Positions 27,370-35,651 of a DNA stretch of 64,000 nucleotides are shown here, piece by piece. The position numbers and the translations under genes are program-made. Each line of letters starts with the position of its first letter. Position 1 is the first letter of the stretch. This stretch comes from an uncultured Opitutales bacterium (GTDB taxonomy: Bacteria; Verrucomicrobiota; Verrucomicrobiia; Opitutales; Intestinicryptomonadaceae), in contig CALXNZ010000008.1 in the NCBI GenBank assembly GCA_944389885.1, positions 28,688 through 92,687 on the forward strand, given 5' to 3'. The notes under the pieces are model-generated. The model did no database searches, was not told the DNA's origin, and saw nothing but the letters and a program-made list of their open reading frames with translations.

Positions 27370-29070
27370 ATGAAGTTTTTAAAAGTAATTTTTATCATAT
27401 TGGGAATCGTTCTCATACTGGGGGCATTTTATGGAGTTGCCATGCTCGGCCCCGGAGGGAAGATGGAAGACGACTATGTGTATGTGGATCCCGACGCAGA
27501 TGCGAGAGCCATACTTATGGAGTCAGAAAGTTTGGAAGCTGAATTTGAAAAGGCGGCAGCGGTTTCTCAGAACGTTCCCGACGAGGCCATAGAGAAGTTA
27601 AAAAAAGCCATAGCTTTGCAGGAGATATATATAAGCAAATCGCGGACGATGGATAGGACTCCTGCGGAAAGGCTAATGAAGTTGCAGGTGCGCCTCAATG
27701 ATGTAGAGGCCATGCCTTTTGCCGAAAAACTTGCCAGCGTCGAGGCTTCTGCGATAAAGTTTGAGGAAGCCGGCGAGTTTGACAAGGCCCTCGAGGCCTT
27801 CCGCGAAGCCTTTGATCTTCAGTCGAAGATCAATAACGACTTTCCCCAATCCTCATATAAAGACATTCGCAAACTTGTGCGCTTCGACCGCGAGGTGAAA
27901 ATGTTGCAGGCTCGCCCCCTGTATATGGAATCAATGGAGCATGAAGACGCTGCCAATAAGGCTCTTGAGGATAAAGATTGGACCAAGGCCCGCGTTGAAT
28001 TAGAAAAGACTATAGAAATTTTAGTGCGCCTCAACTCGCTTTATCCGACTTCCGTTTATACCGATTTCGCGCGCATGCAAAAGCTTGATGTGGAACTTGA
28101 ATCTCTAAAATCTACGGAATTGCAGCTCAAAATAGAGAATTTCGAGAAAAAAGCCGCAGAGCTTGAGTCTAAAGGCGAATTTCTTGCCGCTTCGGAGGCC
28201 TATTCAGACGCGGAAGAAACTCAGCGCAGTTTGAATAAATTGTTCCCCAAGAGCAGACATGCCTCCGAAGAAAAACTTAGCGATTTTAATCGCAAGAAGG
28301 AGGATACATACAGTTGGAAATTTGCAAAGGAGATATTAAACCAGGAGGAGCAAATGGAGTCGGCCCTCTTAAAGGGCGAAGTGAGAGACGCTGTGGGAAT
28401 ATCTGGAAATCTGATAAGGAAAGTCGAACAGTTCAAAAGCGATTTTCCCCGAAGTCAGATAATACCTTCGGATATGGTATTGCGTCTGCGCTATATAAAC
28501 TACATGTCCAAGGATATCGCTAAAATACAAAAAATGGTTTTAGAAGATTTGCGGGATATAAACGGAGTAAAAATGCTTAAGCACGAAGTCTCTCAAGAGC
28601 TATTCAAGCTCGTCATGCAGGAAAATCCGAGCAGAAATTCGGAAAGCGCCGGCAATCCGGTGGATTCCGTGACCTTTGACGACGCAACAAGATTCTGCAC
28701 AAGGCTCTCATGGATATTGGCAAAAGACGTTTCTTTGCCCTCTAAGAAGGTTTTCGCAGACGCCATAGGAGAACTTCGCTATGTAAATTTAGACGAACTT
28801 TCGTGGAATAACATGAATAGCGGTGGAAAGACCCACGCTGTAGGCTCGAAAAAACCAAACGACAAGGGTTTTTACGACCTTCTCGGAAATGTGGCCGAAT
28901 ATGTAATCTCGGACAATTCCGACGACAGATTTGCGCTCACTATGGGCGGCAGCGCCCAGACCTCGACTGACGAGATGCTTGATTTGGCGGTAGTTCAGGT
29001 AGATTCCAGGCAGCGCAACCGCATGGTAGGATTTAGGATAGTAGTGGGCGATAAGTCGGATAAGAAATGA
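27370..29070 (+). CDS. Membrane-anchored protein: TPR-like repeats plus degenerate FGE-sulfatase domain
   Basis: A 566-residue protein. Residues 4-26 form one membrane helix, so the rest is probably outside the cytoplasm. Three similar helical repeats, 67 residues apart, start near 130, 197 and 264 (patterns GEFDKALEAF, KDWTKARVEL, GEFLAASEAY, each ending in a (F/Y)P(Q/T/K)S corner). From about 405 the chain follows the formylglycine-generating-enzyme fold by eye: FKLVMQENPSRN, PVDSVTFDDATRFCTRLSW, KKPNDKGFYDLLGNVAEYV, GGS and MVGFRIV. The catalytic Cys pair of true FGEs is not seen. It sits 7 bp after guaB and its TGA overlaps the hisA ATG, so it is cotranscribed with both. Role unknown. Confidence 0.8.
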   Translation: MKFLKVIFIILGIVLILGAFYGVAMLGPGGKMEDDYVYVDPDADARAILMESESLEAEFEKAAAVSQNVPDEAIEKLKKAIALQEIYISKSRTMDRTPAERLMKLQVRLNDVEAMPFAEKLASVEASAIKFEEAGEFDKALEAFREAFDLQSKINNDFPQSSYKDIRKLVRFDREVKMLQARPLYMESMEHEDAANKALEDKDWTKARVELEKTIEILVRLNSLYPTSVYTDFARMQKLDVELESLKSTELQLKIENFEKKAAELESKGEFLAASEAYSDAEETQRSLNKLFPKSRHASEEKLSDFNRKKEDTYSWKFAKEILNQEEQMESALLKGEVRDAVGISGNLIRKVEQFKSDFPRSQIIPSDMVLRLRYINYMSKDIAKIQKMVLEDLRDINGVKMLKHEVSQELFKLVMQENPSRNSESAGNPVDSVTFDDATRFCTRLSWILAKDVSLPSKKVFADAIGELRYVNLDELSWNNMNSGGKTHAVGSKKPNDKGFYDLLGNVAEYVISDNSDDRFALTMGGSAQTSTDEMLDLAVVQVDSRQRNRMVGFRIVVGDKSDKK

Positions 29071-29801
29071 AGATATATCCTGCCGTAGATATAAAAGACG
29101 GGGCATGCGTGCGCCTTAAACAGGGATTGGCGGACGATAAGACCGTGTATTACAAGAATCCCGTCGATGCCGCAAAATTTTTTGCGGATTCCGGAAGCGA
29201 CAGAATACATGTCGTGGATTTGGACGGAGCCTTTGATGGCCGAATGAGGAATTTAAAAATCATAGAGGCGATATCGTCTCTTGGAATGTTTGTTGAGCTC
29301 GGCGGAGGAATGCGCGATATCGATGCCGTAAGGGCGGCTCTCGACGCGGGGGTTGACAGGGCAATAATAGGCACGCTCGCGGCGAAATCTCCGGAAAAGG
29401 CGCTTAATATTGCAGGAGAGTATGGTGGAAAAGTGGCCGTGGGAATAGACGCTAAAAATGGAATGGTTGCGGTTCACGGCTGGGTTGACGTGCTTGACAT
29501 CTCGGCTCTCGATTTGGCTGTTTTAATGGCTAAAGGCGGTGTGGGGACTTTCATATATACAGATATATCTACGGACGGAATGCTTTCCGGGCCTAATATT
29601 CCCGCGCAAAGGGCAATGGCAAAAGCCTTGTCGGAGCACGGCGCGGAGCTGATAGCCAGCGGAGGTGTGTCGTGTTTGGACGACATTCTTGCAATAGATG
29701 CCCTTTCAAAAGAAAATTCTAATTTGCATGGAGCCATAGTGGGCAAGGCCATATACGAGGGGCGCGTGGATTTGGCGGAGGCTCTAAAAGCTCTTAAATA
29801 G
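29067..29801 (+). CDS. hisA: Phosphoribosylformimino-5-aminoimidazole carboxamide ribotide isomerase
   Basis: The Amadori isomerase of histidine biosynthesis, converting ProFAR to PRFAR. The 244-residue barrel begins MKIYPAVDIKDGACVRLKQG with the catalytic D8, has the phosphate-binding loops GGGMRD and ASGGVS, and the second acidic residue in TDISTDGM. Start is by ATGA overlap with the preceding FGE-like gene. No other his genes adjoin, so the pathway is dispersed; a HisN-like phosphatase lies at 50.8 kb. Confidence 0.96.
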   Translation: MKIYPAVDIKDGACVRLKQGLADDKTVYYKNPVDAAKFFADSGSDRIHVVDLDGAFDGRMRNLKIIEAISSLGMFVELGGGMRDIDAVRAALDAGVDRAIIGTLAAKSPEKALNIAGEYGGKVAVGIDAKNGMVAVHGWVDVLDISALDLAVLMAKGGVGTFIYTDISTDGMLSGPNIPAQRAMAKALSEHGAELIASGGVSCLDDILAIDALSKENSNLHGAIVGKAIYEGRVDLAEALKALK

Positions 29802-29808
29802 TTATAGT

Positions 29809-30711
29809 ATGTTGGATACCGTTCGAATACTCGACGCTGAGTGGGTTGATTACGAACTGCTCGATAGCGGCGAAAGACAAAAGCTTGAAAGGTTCGGACA
29901 CTGTATGGTTATTCGTCCCGAACCCAAGGCGTGGTGGTCGCCGCTTCGCCCCGACTTATGGGATAGGGCGCACGCCCGTTTTGTCGATAAAGGAAGCAAT
30001 GATTCGCATTGGGAATTTTCCGGAAAATTCTCTCCTCCGGTTTTGGAGTATGGGAAGATTAAATTTTCCACTAAATTCATGGACGGATCCAAGCATCTTG
30101 GAGTATTTCCGGAGCAGAAACCCCATTGGGAGTATATCGATGAAAAACTTGCGGGATTTGTTCCGTACTCTGAGCGCGGAATGGAAATCAATAGGCCGCG
30201 GGTGTTGAATCTTTTTGGATATACTGGCGGCGCATCTTTGGTTGCGGCGGAAGCGGGGGCTTTTGTGACGCATGTTGACGCGTCAAAGCCGTCTGTAGAT
30301 TGGGCTCGCAAGAATCAGAATATTAGCGGATTGCCTTCCGACTCTATACGTTGGATATTGGACGACGCCCTTAAATTTGTGCGCCGCGAAGAGCGCAGAG
30401 GAGCACGCTATGAGGCCATAATTTTGGATCCGCCGGCTTTTGGACGCGGCCCCCGTGGAGAATTGTGGAAGTTGGAAAAAATGCTGCCGGAACTTCTGGC
30501 AAGTTGCTCGAACCTGCTTTCTTCCAAACCTATGTTTGTTTTGATGACTCTATATTCCATAGAAGCGTCTTCCCTGATGGCCGCGAATATGATAAGGCAG
30601 TATTTTTCGCGCAGAATAAAGCCTGTTGTGGAGTGCGGAGAGCTTGTCCTCAAGCCTTCGGGGAATGGCTTGGTGCTGCCTTTATCTATTTGGGCTAAGG
30701 CGGACTTTTAA
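29809..30711 (+). CDS. Class I SAM-dependent methyltransferase (RlmK/RlmI-like domain)
   Basis: A 300-residue Rossmann-fold methyltransferase. The SAM-binding motif I is VLNLFGYTGGASLVAAEAGA, followed by the acidic VDASKPSVDWARKN strand, DDALKFVRR, and the catalytic motif IILDPPAFGRGPRGELWKL. This pattern is that of the Methyltrans_SAM (PF10672) family near the rRNA cytosine methyltransferases RlmI/RlmK. An N-terminal PUA domain is absent; instead there is a Trp-rich 110-residue N-terminus. It begins 7 bp after hisA and is last in the run. The target nucleic acid is not known. Confidence 0.88.
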   Translation: MLDTVRILDAEWVDYELLDSGERQKLERFGHCMVIRPEPKAWWSPLRPDLWDRAHARFVDKGSNDSHWEFSGKFSPPVLEYGKIKFSTKFMDGSKHLGVFPEQKPHWEYIDEKLAGFVPYSERGMEINRPRVLNLFGYTGGASLVAAEAGAFVTHVDASKPSVDWARKNQNISGLPSDSIRWILDDALKFVRREERRGARYEAIILDPPAFGRGPRGELWKLEKMLPELLASCSNLLSSKPMFVLMTLYSIEASSLMAANMIRQYFSRRIKPVVECGELVLKPSGNGLVLPLSIWAKADF

Positions 30712-31202
30712 ATAGGGTATTTCTTTTGAATTTTATGGCGGCATCAGGGGCTTTTGTTTCCATATGAGATTATTTTGGGGCATGATGAGAGTCTGAGAAA
30801 GTGTCTTTGAGTAATTTGACCGCAATTTTCTTGTAAGAAAATCGAGGAGAAAATTCCAAGGGGAAAGGGGCGAATTTTTTACAAAGTCCCTATTTAAAAG
30901 GCTTGGGGGGTTTGCAAGGTTTTTTGCGCGTTTTTTCTAAAAAAATTTTAATTTTTTAAATAGTAAATTTTGTTCTTATTTATATATCTAAAATCTTGAT
31001 AATAAAATAATTAAAATATTACGTTAAAAAAATGAAAAAGCGTTGACAAGTATCGATTATGAGAGTTTTTCTATCATGAGAATTATATGTTTCGGATTGT
31101 GAAACATTGAATTTTAGTTCGCTTTGGAAATAGGGTTTTGTTCTGCGGCGGATTGAAAGGAATTTATAAATCTTGTAATTTAACTGAGAAAGAAAAGGGA
31201 AT
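30712..31202. other. 491-bp gene-free stretch upstream of nrdJ
   Basis: No credible reading frame. The region 30930-31040 is almost only A and T with repeated A-tracts, followed by a perfect -35-like TTGACA (31043-31048) but no -10 box at normal spacing (TATCAT is 23 bp away). Other items are an inverted repeat ATTTTCT/AGAAAAT (30825-30842), an inverted repeat ATGTTTC/GAAACAT (31087-31107) and a near-direct repeat ATGAGAGTT/ATGAGAATT (31059 and 31076). No cobalamin riboswitch B12 box or NrdR box was recognised. Confidence 0.6.
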
Positions 31203-34200
31203 ATGGCAAAGATTACAGTCGACGGCGGTCAGGTAATTGATCTGGGTAAGAAAGGGGCAGGCAAGGGCTTTAAGATAAACCGTGTGTTCACCAAAGAGGG
31301 AACTTTTGCCTATGATACTGTAAAATGGGTGAAGCACGATGTAAAAATGTACGCCGTTGGAGAAACCGTGTTTGAGCGCAAAGGAGTTTTAGTCCCGGAG
31401 CATTGGGGCGAAAACGCTTTGAAAATTACGGTGAGCAAATACATATTCGGAAAAGATCCTCAAACTCCGGAATACGAAGATTCCCTAAAGCAGGTCTTCG
31501 ACCGCATCGCAAATACATATACGGTTTGGGGCTTCCAGCTGGGATATTTTGCCGACACGAAGAGCGCCCTGGTGTTCAATCAAGAAATGAAGTATATGCT
31601 CGTACACCAGATATGGGCGCCGAATAGTCCAGTGTGGTTTAACATAGGGCATTGGGAACAGTGGCGTTGGGGCAGGCCGGATTTGCGCGGAATACTCGGC
31701 AATAAGGGAAATGACGCGTACTATGGTGTGGAGGTCAAAAACGGGGAAGTCGAAGCCCGCAAGGCGGTTAATGCATATGCGAATCCCCAAGCAAGCGCAT
31801 GCTTTATACTTGGAGTAAAAGACTCGATGGAGGCAATACTCCGCCATCAATACACTGAAGGCAGCATATTCTCAAGCGGCTCCGGAATAGGCATAAACAT
31901 TTCCTCAATAAGGAGCGAAGGAGAACCCATAGCGGGAAAAGGTTCGGCATCGGGTCCCCTATCTTTCGACAGGGGCTGGGATAAGATGGCCGGCGCCATA
32001 AAATCCGGCGGCAAGACGCGCAGAGCCGCGAGAATGGTAGTCTTGTACTCCGACCATCCGGACGTGTTTGAATTTGTAAAAACTAAGTTCAAGCAAGAGG
32101 AAGTGGCAAAGGTAATCCTTCAAGAGCACAATGTCCAATACGGATTGCGCAAGCTTGCCGAACAAAAACTTTCCGACGGTACGCCGGAAGAGCAAATAGC
32201 CGCAAAAATGCTTTTGAGCTTCCCGTTTGTGGTGGATAAGTCGTTTAGCCCGGCTATGGACGATCTCATTTACGGCCAAACCCTTTCAAACCAGAATGCA
32301 AACCATACGGTGTCGATGAAGAGCGGATTTTGGCTGGCCTTCAAGAGGGGAGAAAAGTATGCCACTCGCTGGGTAAAAGATCCGTCGCATATAGTTCGCG
32401 AATACGATCCCGTAGAGCTGTTGAAAATGATGGCGAATGCCATCTGGAATAATGCCGAACCGGGATTGCACAATAACGACATCATTAATTTCTGGAGCAC
32501 CTTCCGCGACGAATGCCAGCTTGAGACCAGCAATCCTTGTTCGGAATACCTCGGGCCTCTGTTTAGCTCCTGCAATTTGAGTTCATTTAATGTATTGCGC
32601 TTTTATCGCAACGGCAAATTCGACATACAGAAATTTAAGGCGGCCGTTCAAATCGCCATGATGGCTGCGGACATGAATGTTTCAAGAGGGGGCTTCCCGA
32701 TACCCGACATAGCAATAAATACCGTAAATTATCGCACAACGGGAATTGGAATGGCCAATATAGGTGGCCTGTTGATGTCGTTGGGCATTCCGTACGACTC
32801 TTCAAACGGCAGGGCTATAGCGGCTGCTTTGGCGTCCTTGCTCACATCGGCTTGCTACGAGGTGAGCGCGAGGCTATCCGACGCTTTGGGAGCCTTCGCA
32901 AAATTCCCGGTGATAAAAGGCAGCATGCGCAAAGTAATAAACATGCATACCTTGATGAACGAGGAATTAAAGAAGGCTTACGGATTGAAATACAACTCCA
33001 AGATAAAACATTCCGAATTGCCCGCTGAAGATTCCTTCTCCCCGGAGGACGCCGTGCGCGGATTCAATTTGAGCTTGGACGGCGATGTCACGCTTGGCGA
33101 CGAATGGAAAGCCGTTGTGTCGGAAGCCGGTGAGTTGTGGGCTACAGTACAGAAAGCGGATTCTTTCCGAAACAGCTTTGTTTCATGCATAGCTCCTACG
33201 GGTACCATAAGCGCACCATTGGGCATATATGAAGAGGGAACAACCTCTGCGGAGCCTGAATATTCCTTGGTAAAGCATAAGCAGCTCAGCGGCGGCGGCA
33301 CCATGACCCTAATTAACGGACTTGTTCCTCTCGGCCTTTCAAAATTAGGGTATTCCTTTGAACAGATACTTACAATAGTCGCTGAGGTATCCGGGCTCGC
33401 CGGAGCGGAAAACTATTTGCAGGCTAAGAAAGTCTCAGACAGGTTGGAGGTTCTGAAACAAATAGGCAACGGCGGTGAAATCTGTAAGGAGATTATATCC
33501 AGAATCGGAATGTTTAGGGACGACGACGAATATCACCAGTTCTTCAAGCGTCTTACCGATTTATCCGAGAAGGGCAAATTGCCCGTGGCTGATATGTCTT
33601 TGTATTTTGGCTGCGGCCATATGGAGGGCATTCCATGGATAAACGAAGCCACTTTGCGGGTGTTCGATTGCGCGAATACTGCCTTTGGAGGTACTCGCTG
33701 CATAGCCACGGCCGGGCACGTTAAAATGTTGGGAGCCCTGCAGCCCTTTATCTCCGGAGCTTCGTCAAAGACAATAAACATGCCTGCTTCGGCGACGGAG
33801 GATGATATCGTAAACGGACTTATCGAGAGCCACGACTTAGGCGTAAAATGCATAGCTATTTATCGCGACGGCTCAAAGGCAAATGCAGTTTACAGTACGC
33901 GCCTCGATTCGAGCGAAATACAAGACGCATGGCAGAATATACTTCAGACCGCCACGCAAATACGGATACAGGAGCACGCCAACCCGATAAGAAAGCGCTT
34001 GCCATATAGGCGCTGGGGCCAAACCGTGAAATTTACAATAGGCGACGACATCAACGGTTTTATGACTGTCGGAATTTCCGAGACCGGCTATTGCGCCGAA
34101 ATATTCGGCAGACTGGGACAAGGCGGCTCTTTCATAAACGGAATGTTTGACGCTTTCTGTAAAGCCTTCTCCATCGCCTTGCAGTACGGCGTTCCATTCG

Positions 34201-34634
34201 ACGAATTTGTATCATCTTTCCGCTATATGTCCTTTGACCCCGCCGGTTGGGTTCGCATAGGAGACTATAACGACGAAGACAAGCCGGAAATCCATACTTG
34301 TAAGAGCATAGTGGACTTGCTCATGCAGCTTCTCGATTGGATGTTCCCGTCGGAAAACGGCCGCAGGCTGCGTTCTCTGGATCAGAACTATATAAGCCAA
34401 ATGTTCTCGAACGACACCGCAAAGCTATCCATACATTCCGTCTCAAAAACTCCATTGCAAACGGAATTGCCGCTTTCGAGCGCGCCGTCTGCAAAGAAGG
34501 CAGAACCTAAGAAAGCCGGCGGATTGGGAACGGCATTGACTTGCCCGCGCTGCCATTCTTTCGCGTATGTGTTCGACGGGAAATGCCGCTCTTGCAGGGA
34601 TTGCGGCTATAAGGACGGAGGCTGCGGAGCCTAA
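31203..34634 (+). CDS. nrdJ: Adenosylcobalamin-dependent (class II) ribonucleotide reductase
   Basis: Reduces ribonucleotides to deoxyribonucleotides using a cobalamin-generated thiyl radical, with or without oxygen. The 1143-residue protein holds NPCSEYLGPLFSSCNL (active-site region), the PTGTISAPLGIYEEGTTSAEPEY segment in two parts, and a C-terminal cysteine-rich zinc-ribbon-like tail (CPRCHS, CRSCRDCGYKDGGCG) involved in re-reduction. The length is that of the large NrdJ form with a C-terminal extension. An AAGGGA site precedes the ATG. No other reductase is in the window. Expression depends on a long AT-rich upstream region described separately. Confidence 0.95.
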   Translation: MAKITVDGGQVIDLGKKGAGKGFKINRVFTKEGTFAYDTVKWVKHDVKMYAVGETVFERKGVLVPEHWGENALKITVSKYIFGKDPQTPEYEDSLKQVFDRIANTYTVWGFQLGYFADTKSALVFNQEMKYMLVHQIWAPNSPVWFNIGHWEQWRWGRPDLRGILGNKGNDAYYGVEVKNGEVEARKAVNAYANPQASACFILGVKDSMEAILRHQYTEGSIFSSGSGIGINISSIRSEGEPIAGKGSASGPLSFDRGWDKMAGAIKSGGKTRRAARMVVLYSDHPDVFEFVKTKFKQEEVAKVILQEHNVQYGLRKLAEQKLSDGTPEEQIAAKMLLSFPFVVDKSFSPAMDDLIYGQTLSNQNANHTVSMKSGFWLAFKRGEKYATRWVKDPSHIVREYDPVELLKMMANAIWNNAEPGLHNNDIINFWSTFRDECQLETSNPCSEYLGPLFSSCNLSSFNVLRFYRNGKFDIQKFKAAVQIAMMAADMNVSRGGFPIPDIAINTVNYRTTGIGMANIGGLLMSLGIPYDSSNGRAIAAALASLLTSACYEVSARLSDALGAFAKFPVIKGSMRKVINMHTLMNEELKKAYGLKYNSKIKHSELPAEDSFSPEDAVRGFNLSLDGDVTLGDEWKAVVSEAGELWATVQKADSFRNSFVSCIAPTGTISAPLGIYEEGTTSAEPEYSLVKHKQLSGGGTMTLINGLVPLGLSKLGYSFEQILTIVAEVSGLAGAENYLQAKKVSDRLEVLKQIGNGGEICKEIISRIGMFRDDDEYHQFFKRLTDLSEKGKLPVADMSLYFGCGHMEGIPWINEATLRVFDCANTAFGGTRCIATAGHVKMLGALQPFISGASSKTINMPASATEDDIVNGLIESHDLGVKCIAIYRDGSKANAVYSTRLDSSEIQDAWQNILQTATQIRIQEHANPIRKRLPYRRWGQTVKFTIGDDINGFMTVGISETGYCAEIFGRLGQGGSFINGMFDAFCKAFSIALQYGVPFDEFVSSFRYMSFDPAGWVRIGDYNDEDKPEIHTCKSIVDLLMQLLDWMFPSENGRRLRSLDQNYISQMFSNDTAKLSIHSVSKTPLQTELPLSSAPSAKKAEPKKAGGLGTALTCPRCHSFAYVFDGKCRSCRDCGYKDGGCGA

Positions 34635-34656
34635 TCGAATGCCTCCAAAAAATATG

Positions 34657-34692
34657 AAGTTCGCGGGCGATTGTGGCCGCGAACTTTTTTTG
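34657..34692 (+). terminator. Rho-independent terminator after nrdJ
   Basis: Arms AAGTTCGCGG (34657-34666) and CCGCGAACTT (34677-34686), 10-nt loop, then TTTTT. It lies 22 bp after the nrdJ stop codon and rules out the TTG start at 34671 for the next gene. Confidence 0.9.
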
Positions 34693-34781
34693 TGTCGGCT
34701 GCATCGCATAAAGCGCAGTTTGTGGAATTGCCGAAAGCTTTTCTGTTTGCATATGTTTTTTTTTATGTTAGCTTATGGCAG

Positions 34782-35651
34782 ATGATTTTTTTTGATAAAG
34801 TGGCAATTCTCGGAACGGGTTTGCTGGGGGCGTCTTTCGCTTTTGCTTTAAAGGAAAAGAAACTTGCCGGAAAAATATCGGCCTGGTCGCGCAGCCCGTC
34901 CACACGCGAAAAATGCAAGGCTCGTGGGGACATATTTGACGCCGTGTGCGAGACTCCTTGGGAAGCCGTAAAAGATGCGGATTTGGTTTTAATATGCACC
35001 CCAACCTCGACGATAGCGCGCCTATTGGCCCAGGTCTCGAAATCCTTGAAGAAAGGAGCCCTCGTCAGCGATGTAGGCAGCGTAAAAGGTTCCGTTTGCC
35101 GCGATTGTTCAAAAATAATGGAAAATACCGGCGCTTCTTTTATAGGATCACACCCGATGGCTGGTTCTGAAAAAATAGGCATTGATTATGCGGATTCGTC
35201 GCTTTTTACCGGCAGGCCGTGCTTTGTGGTCGCGGAAAAAAACGAGAACAAGTTGGGGCAAAAGGTTCTGGGGGAGCTCTGGAAGAATTTGGGAATGAAA
35301 GTCTTTTTTGCGAATCCGGACATGCACGATTCGATAGTGGCCCATGTGAGCCATTTGCCGCATTTGCTGGCAGTCGTACTCTGCGCGCAGTCGTCGGAAT
35401 TTTCGGGCGGGGATCTGCGCGATTATTCCGGCCCAGGATTTGCCGACACCACGCGCGTGGCTTCCGGCTCCCCGGAAATGTGGGATTCCATTTGCGCGGA
35501 TAATAAAATCCAGATATTGTCGGCGCTTAAAGACTTTTCCGCGGATCTGCAAAAACTAATTTCCGCTCTTGAAAATTCGGATACCGAATATGTCGGGCAA
35601 ATACTGCGCAAGGCAAAAAATTATAGGGACGCCCTCGGCAATGCAAAATAA
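34782..35651 (+). CDS. tyrA: Prephenate/arogenate dehydrogenase
   Basis: Oxidative decarboxylation of prephenate or arogenate toward tyrosine. The 289-residue protein has the NAD-binding loop ILGTGLLGASFA, the conserved GSHPMAGSEKIG segment, and HLPH near residue 190. The start is the ATG at 34782 (MIFFDKVAILG); the in-frame TTG at 34671 lies within the nrdJ terminator. It overlaps aroA-cmk by 11 bp, forming an aromatic amino acid operon. Whether prephenate or arogenate is the substrate cannot be read. Confidence 0.93.
   Translation: MIFFDKVAILGTGLLGASFAFALKEKKLAGKISAWSRSPSTREKCKARGDIFDAVCETPWEAVKDADLVLICTPTSTIARLLAQVSKSLKKGALVSDVGSVKGSVCRDCSKIMENTGASFIGSHPMAGSEKIGIDYADSSLFTGRPCFVVAEKNENKLGQKVLGELWKNLGMKVFFANPDMHDSIVAHVSHLPHLLAVVLCAQSSEFSGGDLRDYSGPGFADTTRVASGSPEMWDSICADNKIQILSALKDFSADLQKLISALENSDTEYVGQILRKAKNYRDALGNAK

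Noticed and set aside
27370..29070. Active formylglycine-generating enzyme
   Set aside because: The C-terminal domain lacks the paired cysteines needed for catalysis and no sulfatase is nearby.
30712..31202. Cobalamin riboswitch before nrdJ
   Set aside because: I looked for the conserved B12-box sequence and a multi-stem fold and did not find them by eye.
34671..34781. N-terminal extension of tyrA from TTG
   Set aside because: It begins inside the nrdJ terminator hairpin, and the Rossmann domain begins right after the ATG at 34782.
35569..35640. N-terminal extension of aroA-cmk from TTG
   Set aside because: It would overlap tyrA by 83 bp and adds residues outside the EPSP synthase family N-terminus.
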